A stretch of 61,209 bases of DNA, from contig UQLN01000028.1 in NCBI GenBank assembly GCA_900541965.1, positions 1-61,209 on the forward strand. Reading direction: 5' to 3'. Position numbers and translations under genes: made by a program. This stretch comes from an uncultured Parabacteroides sp. (GTDB lineage Bacteria; Bacteroidota; Bacteroidia; Bacteroidales; Tannerellaceae). This document shows positions 34,135-42,287 of this stretch, one piece after another (the stretch's first letter is position 1; each line of letters starts with the position of its first letter). The notes under the pieces were generated by a model. It ran no database searches, had not been told where the DNA came from, and saw nothing but the letters and a program-made list of their open reading frames with translations.

Positions 34135-35454
34135 ATGATAACAAACGATAATAAGAAACTGGCACAATGGGCAATGGAATTTGCCCTGAAAAACGGTTGC
34201 CAGGCCTCACGTGTAAGTCTTTATAATGGTTCAAGCAGTTCGATCGAGGTTCGGGATATGAAAATAGACCGTTTGCAGCAAGCTTCTGAGAACAATCTGG
34301 TTATCCAGTTGTTTGTAGACGGACGTTTCGGTGCTATTTCAACAAACCGCCTGGACAAAAAAGAATTGGAAGCTTTTATCCGCAACGGCATAGAATCTAC
34401 CCGTTTTCTTGCAGAAGACAAGGCCCGTACCTTACCGGATGCATCCCGTTATTATAAAGGTAATGGAGCAGACCTCCAATTAATCGACCCGAAATTCGAT
34501 TCCATACAACCGGACGACAAAGTAGCGCTTGCCATGAATGTATGCAACGAAATGATGGGAAAAGACGAGCGTCTCATTTCTGCAAATTCATCCTATAGTG
34601 ATGAAAAGAATTTTAAGTATATGGTAGCGAGCAACGGTTTCGAAGGAGAAACTGCGTCTTCATCTTTCGGACTGTCAGCAAGCATCAGTATCAAAGGCGA
34701 AGGAGATGCCCGCCCAGAATCTTATTGGTATGATTCTTCTCTTTACTACGATACATTGGTAAAAGAAGGACTGGGAGGAAAAGCCCTTGAACGCGTTCTT
34801 CGCAAATTAGGCCAAAAGAAAGTAGCATCCGGCAAGTACCGGATGGTTGTCGATAATATGAATTCATCCAACTTGCTTTCACCGATTATCGATGCCCTGT
34901 ATGGCTCTTCCATCCAACAAAAAAATTCATTCTTGCTGGATAAATTGAATCAGAAAGTATTAGGCGATAAAATGACATTGATTGACGAACCGCATCTTAT
35001 CAAATCGGCTGGTGCCCGTTATTTCGATGGTGAAGGTATTGCTACGAAACGTATGCCTGTTTTTGAAAACGGCGTATTGAAAACTTATTACATTGATACC
35101 TATTCTGCCAATAAAATGGAGATTGAACCGACTATCGCTTCTCCATCTATCTTTACAATGGAGATGGGTAATAATAATACGGATGGGCTGGTCGCTTCGG
35201 TCAACAAAGGTATTTTTATTACAGGTTTCAATGGAGGAAACAGTAACAGCAGCACCGGCGATTTCTCTTATGGTGTAGAAGGTTTCCTTATTGAGAATGG
35301 AAAATTGACACAGCCAATCTCCGAAATGAACGTCACCGGTAATATGATTTCTTTATGGAATAATCTGGCAGAAGTTGGCAACGACCCGAGAACTTCCTCC
35401 AGTTGGCGTATCCCGTCATTACTATTCAATGATGTGGATTTCAGCGGACTATAA
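34135..35454 (+). CDS. TldE/PmbA-family protein, partner of TldD
   Basis: A 439-residue TldD/PmbA-family protein without the HExxxH zinc motif, as expected for the TldE partner. The SANSSYSDEKNF segment, KRMPVFENGVLKTYYID and GDFSYGVEGFLIENGKLTQPI match the family. No signal peptide is evident, which contrasts with the Tat/lipobox N-terminus of its neighbour; the start or location of one of the two may differ from the annotated frame. A terminator follows at 35474-35515. Confidence 0.9.
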   Translation: MITNDNKKLAQWAMEFALKNGCQASRVSLYNGSSSSIEVRDMKIDRLQQASENNLVIQLFVDGRFGAISTNRLDKKELEAFIRNGIESTRFLAEDKARTLPDASRYYKGNGADLQLIDPKFDSIQPDDKVALAMNVCNEMMGKDERLISANSSYSDEKNFKYMVASNGFEGETASSSFGLSASISIKGEGDARPESYWYDSSLYYDTLVKEGLGGKALERVLRKLGQKKVASGKYRMVVDNMNSSNLLSPIIDALYGSSIQQKNSFLLDKLNQKVLGDKMTLIDEPHLIKSAGARYFDGEGIATKRMPVFENGVLKTYYIDTYSANKMEIEPTIASPSIFTMEMGNNNTDGLVASVNKGIFITGFNGGNSNSSTGDFSYGVEGFLIENGKLTQPISEMNVTGNMISLWNNLAEVGNDPRTSSSWRIPSLLFNDVDFSGL

Positions 35455-35473
35455 AATTTTTCTATAAGAAAAG

Positions 35474-35515
35474 AAGGTGTACCTGTGTAATTTATAATCA
35501 GATACACCTTTTTTT
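35474..35515 (+). terminator. Intrinsic terminator after the tldD-tldE pair
   Basis: AAGGTGTA pairs with TACACCTT around about 21 bases, and a TTTTT run follows on the plus strand. It lies 20 bp after the TldE stop codon. Confidence 0.7.
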
Positions 35516-35579
35516 GTTTCATATTTTTACCCCTTTAAACAAGAAACAATTCTTTACCCTATGGTCATAATACCAGCAA

Positions 35580-35756
35580 TCAAAGTTCCATAGGCTTTAA
35601 ATAAAAGAACGCCCGGACTATCGCAGCCCAGACGCCTATATTCAAAATGAGAAATCTAAGTTTTATAAACGATAGTTCTCTTTGTCTATGATGTGATAGG
35701 GATAAATCTTTTACGTTACAAACGTATATAACTTTATTTTTTATCAAAAGACATTT
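35580..35756 (-). pseudogene. Degraded copy of a small membrane-peptide ORF (copy 1)
   Basis: This minus-strand frame is open for 58 codons but has no ATG. The translated part holds FIKLRFLILNIGVWAAIVRA followed by FFYL. That aligns with the membrane segment of the intact-looking small frame at 35843-36004 (LVVLSNVLAVIVQTFFCY). The DNA of both copies shares GGACTATCxCAGCCxAGACG about 293 bp apart. In copy 1 the position equal to the copy-2 ATG is ACG and the early frame is shifted. It is probably a decaying duplicate. Confidence 0.35.
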
Positions 35757-36090
35757 CTAACCGAAACAGAAAAAAACAGCATTGAAACATTCAAACAATG
35801 ACACTGAATAAAAATATTACATTTTTCTGTATCAGATAAGTTCTAATCAATAAAAGAGCACCTCAATTTTAAGATTTCCGGTTTACCGGAATAACAAAAG
35901 AACGTCTGGACTATCACAGCCAAGACGTTCGACAATACAACTAGCATAAAATATAATTGAGTCTCATAATATTCCGGATCTTTATCTATTTCTTTGATAA
36001 ACATACATAATCTTATCTTACTAGAAAATAAACTTTTAACCGAGGTGTAAAAAAATAATACTGAAACATACTTCTATTTTATTTGATTTT
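35597..36090. repeat. Diverged tandem duplication, about 200 bp per unit
   Basis: Units begin AAAGAACGxCxGGACTATCxCAGCC near 35605 and 35898. Downstream similarity continues patchily to an AACCGA... AxTGAAACAT block near 35760 and 36038. Each unit has a palindrome at its left end. The units include the two small minus-strand frames described separately. No transposase or terminal repeat is associated. Confidence 0.5.
35843..36004 (-). CDS. Possible 53-residue small membrane protein (copy 2)
   Basis: An ATG-started 53-codon minus-strand frame. It has a charged N-terminus (MFIKEIDKDPEYYETQ), one hydrophobic segment (about residues 17-37) and a basic tail. A similar but disrupted frame lies at 35580-35756, and similarity at protein level hints at real coding. 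The alternative reading is that the shared palindrome GAACGTCT...AGACGTTC, followed on the minus strand by TTTTG, is a terminator of a small RNA. I do not recognise the family. Confidence 0.35.
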   Translation of the reverse strand: MFIKEIDKDPEYYETQLYFMLVVLSNVLAVIVQTFFCYSGKPEILKLRCSFID

Positions 36091-36151
36091 TTACGATAAA
36101 ATATTCTAAACATTTCATTCATATAACCTGTTGCTTTTATAAAACAGATAT

Positions 36152-36490
36152 ATGCTCACTCATTTTTTAAATCTACTGGCAACAATAATAAGTGTTACAA
36201 GTCTTCTTATTGTAACCTATGGTGCATTGATCGGAATTATTTCTTTTCTAAAAAATGAACTGAAAAGATTTACAGGAAATTACTCGGTAACCGACATCCG
36301 GAAACTAAGAGCCGTATTCGGTACTTATTTACTTTTAGGACTGGAATTCCTAATCGCTTCGGATATTTTAAAAACAGTATTGGAACCGACTCTTAATGAA
36401 TTAGCGATTTTAGGTGGTATTGTAGTCTTACGAACGATTTTGTCTGTATTCCTTAACAAAGAAATCAAAGAATTGGAAGGAGAGGAATAA
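36152..36490 (+). CDS. DUF1622-family small membrane protein
   Basis: A 112-residue integral membrane protein with three hydrophobic segments (FLNLLATIISVTSLLIVTYG, TYLLLGLEFLIASDIL, LAILGGIVVLRTILSVFL). The RxxFGxYLLLGLEFLIAxDIL pattern fits the DUF1622 family, whose function is unknown. It ends in an acidic tail. It stands alone downstream of the tandem duplicated spacer; no promoter match was found. Confidence 0.8.
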   Translation: MLTHFLNLLATIISVTSLLIVTYGALIGIISFLKNELKRFTGNYSVTDIRKLRAVFGTYLLLGLEFLIASDILKTVLEPTLNELAILGGIVVLRTILSVFLNKEIKELEGEE

Positions 36491-36752
36491 TGTTAACTTA
36501 AGTTTTCGTCAAAAATAAATCAAGACCTACCTGAACATTTAAGCCTTGACTATGATTATAAATACAAACAACTATTTTTTGAATATGGAATGCTCCTTAT
36601 TCGGTTTTTGCTATTGAGAAATTCAAGATGTTACTAACTATGATAAAAGGATGAAGAATATAGCAGTGTATACACTTGGGCTGTCATATTTATTACAGTT
36701 TAAGTTACACAAACTATCTATTTTTGTCTTCTAATAATTTATTAATAAAAAT

Positions 36753-36986
36753 ATGGAACAATTACATGCACATGAAGTCCTTCATATGATGGAAGGGAAT
36801 AGCTATACGGAAGAAACATTAAAAGAGGCTATCATTATGAAATTCGGCAAAGATCAATGTTTTTACACCTGTTCTGCGGAAAATATGAATATCGACGAAT
36901 TAATTGAATTCCTTAAACAAAAAGGAAAATTCATGCCCTCAAACGAAGGGTTCACTGTCGACATAACGAAAGTTTGTAACCATTAA
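36753..36986 (+). CDS. YecH-like small metal-binding-type protein (DUF2492)
   Basis: A 77-residue cytosolic protein. MEQLHAHEVLHMM, the FYTCSAENMNIDELIEFL segment and FLKQKGKF match the YecH family, which has conserved His and Cys residues thought to bind metal. The Cys pattern includes CFYTC near residues 29-33 and a late CNH end. Function is unknown. It is preceded by a 262-bp gap in which I see no gene or clear promoter. Confidence 0.85.
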   Translation: MEQLHAHEVLHMMEGNSYTEETLKEAIIMKFGKDQCFYTCSAENMNIDELIEFLKQKGKFMPSNEGFTVDITKVCNH

Positions 36987-37047
36987 CCTTTATCTCCAAA
37001 TTGTTTTTGGCCCAGCCAAAAACAAACTAGAAAGGCTTAGAATTGAT

Positions 37048-37947
37048 TTAAGACCTACGATACTCCATTGGGGAAATCCCCATATGTTTCTTAAAAAACT
37101 TCCCAAAAGTAGACTGATCAGAGAAATGAAGCTGATCGGCTACTTGTTGTACGGTTATTTGAGGTGCTTTTAATAACATTTTAGCTTCCATGATTAATGC
37201 ATCATCAATCCATTTACTTGCAGACTTGCCTGTAAGCTCCTTAAGTATCAGCGACAAGTATTGAGGGGTTATAAACAATTTATTTGCATAAAATGTAACC
37301 TGATGTTCCTCTTTATTGTTTTCATATAACAAATTAACAAATCGTTCAAATAATTCTTCCTTGCGGTTCAATCGAGGTTTAATGAGTTTATCATCTTTTT
37401 TAATAAAGATATTTGCTAATTCCAGCCAATAAGCTAAGAAAGCAATCTCGACCATCTCTTTTTGATAGCAATGAGTATGTTCACTCATTTTACATCTTAT
37501 TATACTAAAACATCCGGCTAACCTTTCCGCTTCTCCCGGTTCCAATCGTATACATGGATTCTTTCTTATTGCCATATCACTAACAAGTGACGGATACTTC
37601 CCCATATCAGAACACTCCTTAAAAAAATCTTTAGAAGCAATAAGAAGTATAGCCCTATAATCATCACTAACCTGTTCCAATTGGTAAACATGAGTCGGCA
37701 TAATCGTTACAAAATCGTTTGTACTAATAGAATAAGGAACATAATCCAAACAAATTTTAGCGGTTCCTTCTAAAACCAAATTCATTATAAGAGCATTCAA
37801 TCTCATTGGAGATGTATGTTCGACTTTCAACCCACATACATTAGGATGACAATCTACATTTACAATTGATAAGACATTTTGGAAACAGTCTCTATAAACT
37901 ATATATCTATTTAACTCTTCCAGTTCTACAAAGGTTAGCTTCTCCAT
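37048..37947 (-). CDS. AraC-family transcriptional regulator
   Basis: A 299-residue regulator. The C-terminal third carries the double helix-turn-helix: FYANKLFITPQYLSLILKEL, then ITVQQVADQLHFSDQSTFGK and FKKHMGISPMEYR. The N-terminal two thirds form a cupin-like sensing region with several Cys and His residues (VDCHPNVCGLKVEH). It is divergently placed from the OafA-like acyltransferase 384 bp away, which it may control. The effector is unknown. Confidence 0.92.
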   Translation of the reverse strand: MEKLTFVELEELNRYIVYRDCFQNVLSIVNVDCHPNVCGLKVEHTSPMRLNALIMNLVLEGTAKICLDYVPYSISTNDFVTIMPTHVYQLEQVSDDYRAILLIASKDFFKECSDMGKYPSLVSDMAIRKNPCIRLEPGEAERLAGCFSIIRCKMSEHTHCYQKEMVEIAFLAYWLELANIFIKKDDKLIKPRLNRKEELFERFVNLLYENNKEEHQVTFYANKLFITPQYLSLILKELTGKSASKWIDDALIMEAKMLLKAPQITVQQVADQLHFSDQSTFGKFFKKHMGISPMEYRRS

Positions 37948-38331
37948 ACTTTTTTTATATTAGAATTCTGCGCAAAAATAAACATTCATTCGAATATACA
38001 TAAACTAACATTTCATTTTGAACAAGAAATATTTACAAAAAATAGTCCTATTACAATCTTAAGTTTCAATTTAGACTATAATTCTAAAAGAAAAACCTTT
38101 CCTATTTTTATATTATACATATTTTTTGACTAAATAAGTAAAAACAGTTGCCATTTAGTATGTTTGATCGAGTTTATTATATGCAGAAGTGTATAATTAG
38201 GGTCTTTTATAAATTGAGTATATACAAAAAACAGATGTTTGCCGGCCTTTTTTACTTTCGGACAAAAGAACTTTGTATTACAAGCTGTATATTTGCCGTT
38301 GAAAACATTTACTAAGCAATACAAAAAACAG
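37948..38331. other. Divergent intergenic region with a duplicated start context and short upstream ORF
   Basis: This AT-rich 384-bp gap separates the AraC gene from the acyltransferase. TACAAAAAACAGATGT occurs twice, at 38223-38238 and 38320-38335; each copy contains an ATG. The first ATG (38235) opens a 26-codon frame ending at 38313-38315, and the second is the chosen acyltransferase start. A leader-peptide arrangement is possible. No clean TAnnTTTG box was found. Confidence 0.45.
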
Positions 38332-39483
38332 ATGTCAAAAATTTCTTCAGCAGCTTTTGCAGATACCAAATCACATTATGATCTTCTGGATGGGCTCCGT
38401 GGCGTAGCAGCTCTTATGGTCATGTGGTATCATGTATTCGAAGGCTATGCTTTTGCAGGCGGTACTACAATTGAAAACTTCAATCACGGATATTTAGCCG
38501 TGGATTTTTTCTTTATCCTTTCAGGTTTCGTTATCAGTTACGCTTATGACGATCGCTGGAGTAAAAATTTCACAATGAAAGAGTTTTTCAAACGCCGTTT
38601 GATACGTCTTCATCCTATGGTCATTATGGGTGCCGTTCTGGGTACTATTACCTTCTGTATTCAAGGGTCTGTGCAATGGGATGGAACACACATTGCCATA
38701 TCAATGATAATGTTATCTCTGCTTTGTACTATACTTTTTATTCCTGCAATGCCGGGCGTTGGTTATGAAGTTCGTGGAAATGGTGAAATGTTTCCATTGA
38801 ACGGACCTTGTTGGTCATTGTTCTTTGAATATATAGGTAATATCCTCTATGCCCTATTCATTCGTCGTTTATCTACTAAAGCTTTAACTGTATTTGTCGT
38901 ATTACTGGGAGCTGGACTGGCTACATTTGCTATCACCGACGTCTCTGGTTATGGAAACATTGGAGTTGGCTGGACATTGGATGGAATAAACTTTGTTGGC
39001 GGATTATTGAGAATGCTTTTTCCTTTCTCTATGGGTATGCTTTTATCGCGTAATTTTAAGCCTATTAAAGTTAGAGGTGCATTTTGGATATGTACGGCAA
39101 TATTGATTACCTTGTTCTCAATACCTTACTTGGAAGGTTCTGAACCAATCTGCACTAATGGCATTTATGAAGCATTTTGTATTATCGTAGCATTTCCCAT
39201 TCTTGTTTGGATAGGGGCATCGGGAAGTACTACAGATAAGAGCTCCACTAAGGTATGCAAGTTCTTAGGAGATATCTCTTATCCACTTTATGTAATACAT
39301 TATCCATTCATGTATTTATTCTATGCATGGTTGATTAAAAATCAACTTTTCACATTCAATCAGACTTGGCAAGTTGCTCTGGGTGTTTACGCATGGAATA
39401 TATTAATCGCTTATCTATGCTTGAAATTCTATGATGAACCAATACGAAAGTATTTAGCAAAACGTTTCTTAAATAAGAGATAA
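38332..39483 (+). CDS. Acyltransferase-3 (OafA-like) membrane protein
   Basis: A 383-residue protein with about ten hydrophobic segments. The N-terminal YDLLDGLRGVAALMVMWYHV carries the catalytic-type His and the FFILSGFVISYAY segment of the acyltransferase-3 family; late YPLYVIHYPFMYLFY is also typical. Members add acetyl or other acyl groups to surface polysaccharides or lipids at the inner membrane. The start at 38332 (MSKISS) is preferred over an upstream in-frame ATG at 38239 because the extra 31 residues are non-family and overlap the leader. A strong terminator follows. Confidence 0.92.
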   Translation: MSKISSAAFADTKSHYDLLDGLRGVAALMVMWYHVFEGYAFAGGTTIENFNHGYLAVDFFFILSGFVISYAYDDRWSKNFTMKEFFKRRLIRLHPMVIMGAVLGTITFCIQGSVQWDGTHIAISMIMLSLLCTILFIPAMPGVGYEVRGNGEMFPLNGPCWSLFFEYIGNILYALFIRRLSTKALTVFVVLLGAGLATFAITDVSGYGNIGVGWTLDGINFVGGLLRMLFPFSMGMLLSRNFKPIKVRGAFWICTAILITLFSIPYLEGSEPICTNGIYEAFCIIVAFPILVWIGASGSTTDKSSTKVCKFLGDISYPLYVIHYPFMYLFYAWLIKNQLFTFNQTWQVALGVYAWNILIAYLCLKFYDEPIRKYLAKRFLNKR

Positions 39484-39490
39484 GAACAGA

Positions 39491-39525
39491 AGGTTACTTT
39501 ATTACAATAAAGTAACCTCTTTTTT
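39491..39525. terminator. Strong intrinsic terminator after the acyltransferase
   Basis: AGGTTACTTTATT pairs with AATAAAGTAACCT as a perfect 13-bp stem with a two-base loop (39491-39518), followed on the plus strand by CTTTTTT. It is 7 bp beyond the acyltransferase stop codon. Confidence 0.9.
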
Positions 39526-39705
39526 AATACGAAACATAAATTGATGTTTTTTCAATTTACGATTGGAAGTTGTTATCAGCAATATCTTATCTATTTCCGC
39601 AAAGTCGGCAATAGGAATGGCTTTCCTTCGACTGTTTTTCTCAGTTCTCCATCTACAATCAACAATTTTGCATTCCTTTGTCTTGATGCGCAATACTCCT
39701 GTCAA
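39502..39705 (-). pseudogene. Uncertain 67-codon frame, probable gene remnant
   Basis: An ATG-started minus-strand frame of 67 codons that overlaps the lipocalin-like gene by four bases. Its product is basic, with no signal peptide and no family I recognise. The stop codon falls within the loop of the acyltransferase terminator, so the C-terminal residues come from terminator DNA. This suggests a truncated remnant fused to the terminator, or a spurious frame. Coupling to the lipocalin-like gene would be the main argument that it is real. Confidence 0.25.
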
Positions 39706-40379
39706 TCGCTATAAATAGTATCAATTTTATGAACTGCATATACACTTTTGTAGTCTTTGGAAAAACCATCTTCTGATTTACCTATATCCACAACATCTAG
39801 TTCCGCATGCACAGGAATACCCCTTTTAGTTCCATTTGTCACCCTGTCATATTCTTGATAAAGCTTTCCTGTCTTGTCGACTATCCAATATGTTTCCTGA
39901 CTTTCTTCCAACTTGAATGAACGTACTTCCGGACCGATTGTCAATATTCCTTTTACAGAAAAGGTTGTTGTTGCAGGGGTGATTGTCGATGTTGGAATAG
40001 CTTCTTTCCTCTCGTTTTTTCTGCCCGGTTTTTCTCTTTTGGCATACATAAGAGTAAGTTCCCCCTTTGTCAGAATCAAGCTGTCTTGTGTCAGAGTTTC
40101 GATATTCAAAGTATCTGTAAAAGAGATTACCTGATGATTTCCGATACTTTTCCCTGAAAGGATGAGCTTTGAGCCTTGAAGTTGCCACGTTTCATATTGC
40201 AATGTAGCCATATTAACAGAAGAAGCTTTCCCTCCTTCTACCAGTACAAACCCCTGCTCGGCACCTTGCATCCCGATGACAGGTTGTACCCATTCTCCAA
40301 CAATATCCGCATCGTTTCCACAAGCAGTCAATAATGAAATGGTAATTAAACTTGGTAATAAAAACTTAGACTTTTTCAT
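39702..40379 (-). CDS. Lipocalin-like lipoprotein
   Basis: A 225-residue predicted lipoprotein. The signal ends in LLTAC (lipobox Cys about residue 20), followed by GNDADIVGEWVQPVIGM and a beta-rich body (YETWQLQGSKLILSG) typical of small Bacteroidota lipocalin-like proteins. A second half from about residue 135 (FSVKGILTIGPEVRSFKLE) is different and may be a separate small domain. It would sit in the outer membrane or periplasm. Minus-strand TAAATTTG at 40431-40438 is 51 bp upstream. Confidence 0.75.
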   Translation of the reverse strand: MKKSKFLLPSLITISLLTACGNDADIVGEWVQPVIGMQGAEQGFVLVEGGKASSVNMATLQYETWQLQGSKLILSGKSIGNHQVISFTDTLNIETLTQDSLILTKGELTLMYAKREKPGRKNERKEAIPTSTITPATTTFSVKGILTIGPEVRSFKLEESQETYWIVDKTGKLYQEYDRVTNGTKRGIPVHAELDVVDIGKSEDGFSKDYKSVYAVHKIDTIYSD

Positions 40380-40430
40380 ATAAAAATATTGTTTCTAATA
40401 TTATAGCTTGTATAATTTTGATGATAAGTA

Positions 40431-40438
40431 CAAATTTA
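40431..40438 (-). promoter_or_regulatory. Candidate -7 box for the lipocalin-like gene
   Basis: The minus strand reads TAAATTTG (TAnnTTTG) 51 bp upstream of the start codon. Confidence 0.4.
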
Positions 40439-40457
40439 ACGAATTTCATTGAGAAAA

Positions 40458-40590
40458 TTATCTGCCATAACAGGCATTTTTATATGTCCAGTAGTAACCA
40501 TAAAAACCAGAATTACCCGCTTCCTGACGAAATCCTGTAGCAGGAAGAACAAGTTTTTCTCCTTTATTTACACCTTCATATGGAACATAA
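40458..40590 (-). pseudogene. Remnant of a FISUMP-domain (major paralogous domain) protein
   Basis: The minus-strand frame ends in TAA at 40458 and encodes about 44 residues, including KLVLPATGFRQEAGNSGFYG followed by YYWTY. This LPAxGYR...GxYGYYW pattern is the core of the fib_succ_major/FISUMP domain common in Bacteroidota secreted lipoproteins. No start codon, signal peptide or upstream domain is present: the frame begins inside a terminator T-run. It is best read as the 3' fragment of a lost gene. Confidence 0.55.
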
Positions 40591-40626
40591 AAAAAAGCCC
40601 GTATCCAACTTCACAGTTACATACGG
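40589..40626 (-). terminator. Intrinsic terminator, minus strand
   Basis: Six base pairs CCGTAT/ATACGG around a 16-base loop, then GC and eight Ts on the minus strand. It would stop a leftward transcript before the FISUMP fragment and lipocalin-like gene. Confidence 0.7.
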
Positions 40627-40742
40627 ACCAAACAAATAACAAACTCTACTTATATGAAAAAACAAATACTACTACTAACATAATTACGCTTAGGATGCTT
40701 CCTAAACTTTTTACACTATTATAACAGCGACGTTAGTAATTT
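40589..40742 (-). ncRNA. Candidate small RNA on the minus strand, about 150 nt
   Basis: A TACCTTTG -7 box (minus strand, 40747-40754) is followed by about 150 nt of non-coding sequence and then a clean intrinsic terminator. The terminator has CCGTAT (40621-40626 complement) pairing with ATACGG and a GCTTTTTTTT tail at 40589-40598. The transcript would contain a second small hairpin (TTAGGA / TCCTAA). There is no convincing ORF. I cannot assign a known RNA family. Alternatively it is the leader and terminator of the removed FISUMP gene. Confidence 0.4.
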
Positions 40743-40810
40743 GGTTCAAAGGTAGAGAGAATTTTTTTTCAAAAAAAGAGAAAACGAATATAAAACCTCA
40801 TTTTTTTTAG

Positions 40811-40818
40811 TACTTTTG
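40811..40818 (+). promoter_or_regulatory. Candidate -7 box for the Omp85-like gene
   Basis: TACTTTTG fits TAnnTTTG and lies 26 bp upstream of the ATG at 40845. The preceding 40 bp are T/A-rich homopolymer. Confidence 0.5.
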
Positions 40819-40844
40819 CCTCAAAATCAATCAGATAGGCGAAA

Positions 40845-42083
40845 ATGTTAAAACATCTTATTGCATATACAGGAGTAATTTTATTTGCTTCTGCCCTAAG
40901 TATCAGTGCACAAGAACAAACTACTACGGTCGATACTACTTCCCAAAAAGAAATTTTCGTTGATGGACGCAAGTTAAATGAAAAACAACTAAAGAGATAT
41001 TATAAGCAACAACGAAAAGATTCGCTCCGTGCTCATAAACCCATCTGGTGGTCTATTTTAGGAGGTCCCTCCTATACTCCGGAAGCCTCTTTCGGTGTTG
41101 GAGGTGCCGTATTAGCAAGCTTCAAGATGAATAAACGAGATACGATTTCACAACGTTCGTTTCTTCCGGTAGGTTTAAATCTTTCCGTTAACGGAACAAT
41201 TGTAGTAGCCGGTGCAGGAACATTTTTCTTTAATGAGAATAAATTTCGTATTTATGCCAATTATGGATACAGAAATGAGCCGGCACATTATTATGGAATC
41301 GGTATAGAAGAGGCGGACAATACTTTACGAAGCGACTCTACTACAAAATACCATCGCAGCTATTTTCAATTATATCCACGCTTCGTATGGGAAATCCGCC
41401 CTAACTTTTATGTAGGAGGCCTGTTCGACCTGAACTTTACCAACACAACAGATATCAACCCGGAAATGGCAGAAGATCCCTATTTCCTTAAATATAAAAG
41501 TAAATATCTCAATGTGGGAATCGGAGGATTAGTGCAATATGATACCCGCGACGACGTGGCAACCCCTTCGCGAGGCTTATTACTCAGTAGCAATTTTAAA
41601 TTATTCGGTAAATACTTGGGAGGAGCCTATAATTATGAAATATTAGAATTGGAATACCGCCAATTCAAAAACATATTCCGTCCCCGGAGCACTCTTGCCT
41701 GGATTGCTAAAACCCAGATAGGATTCGGAGATATCCCCTACTCCGAATTACCGACATTCGGTTCTCCTTTCGACTTACGTGGATATTATATAGGTAAGTA
41801 CAGAGATAAATCCATGGCGTACGGCATTGTGGAATATCGTCATATGTTAGGCTCGATGGAAAAATATAAAAGTGGTAATTTCTGGGCAAAATGCGGTTTT
41901 GTTGTATGGGGAGGAACTGGAACCGTCGGTGAAACTCCTTTCGATTGGAATAAATGGAAATTCAACTTCGGAGCTGGTATTCGTTTCCAAATGCAACCCG
42001 GTAAAAACTTCCGTCTTGATATAGGTAAAGGTGTCGGAGAATCCGGAGTACAGGTTTACATGAATATGACAGAAGCCTTTTAA
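40845..42083 (+). CDS. Outer-membrane beta-barrel protein of the Omp85/bacterial surface antigen type
   Basis: A 412-residue exported protein. The signal peptide covers about residues 1-22 (ILFASALSISAQ). The remaining sequence is amphipathic strands, including GVGGLVQYDTRDDVATPSRG-like and DLRGYYIGKYRD segments that match the Bac_surface_Ag/Omp85 C-terminal barrel, and it ends in a terminal Phe (TEAF). There are no POTRA domains, so this is barrel-only, unlike BamA. Function is unknown; surface protein or lipid-related roles are reported for relatives. Confidence 0.85.
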   Translation: MLKHLIAYTGVILFASALSISAQEQTTTVDTTSQKEIFVDGRKLNEKQLKRYYKQQRKDSLRAHKPIWWSILGGPSYTPEASFGVGGAVLASFKMNKRDTISQRSFLPVGLNLSVNGTIVVAGAGTFFFNENKFRIYANYGYRNEPAHYYGIGIEEADNTLRSDSTTKYHRSYFQLYPRFVWEIRPNFYVGGLFDLNFTNTTDINPEMAEDPYFLKYKSKYLNVGIGGLVQYDTRDDVATPSRGLLLSSNFKLFGKYLGGAYNYEILELEYRQFKNIFRPRSTLAWIAKTQIGFGDIPYSELPTFGSPFDLRGYYIGKYRDKSMAYGIVEYRHMLGSMEKYKSGNFWAKCGFVVWGGTGTVGETPFDWNKWKFNFGAGIRFQMQPGKNFRLDIGKGVGESGVQVYMNMTEAF

Positions 42084-42137
42084 TGCAGATTATTCATTAA
42101 AACAGTAATTTATAGTCTTAAATTTAACACATCTCTT

Positions 42138-42169
42138 TTGTTTACTCTTACCAAACTTTTTACCTTTGC
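42138..42169 (+). promoter_or_regulatory. Promoter of the thi operon
   Basis: TTTG at 42138-42141 and TACCTTTG at 42162-42169 are spaced by 20 bp, a full match to the Bacteroidota -33/-7 pattern. It lies just before the TPP riboswitch, so the riboswitch would be at the start of the mRNA. Confidence 0.75.
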
Positions 42170-42171
42170 CG

Positions 42172-42255
42172 GCGAAAGGGGTGCCATACTGTAAACGGGC
42201 TGAGATTATACCCTATGAACCTGATGCAGGTAATGCTGCCGTAGGAAGAAGACAG
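42172..42255 (+). promoter_or_regulatory. Thiamine pyrophosphate (TPP) riboswitch
   Basis: The conserved thi-box elements are present in order: GGGGTGCC, GGCTGAGA, ACCC, GAACCTGATGCAGGTAATGC and GCCGTAGGAAG. The aptamer lies between a good promoter and the thiD start at 42288, with about 30 bp for the expression platform. TPP binding would lower expression of thiD and the genes after it. Confidence 0.95.
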
Positions 42256-42287
42256 ATTAGGCTTATTCCCTCCTTTCGTATGTAAAA

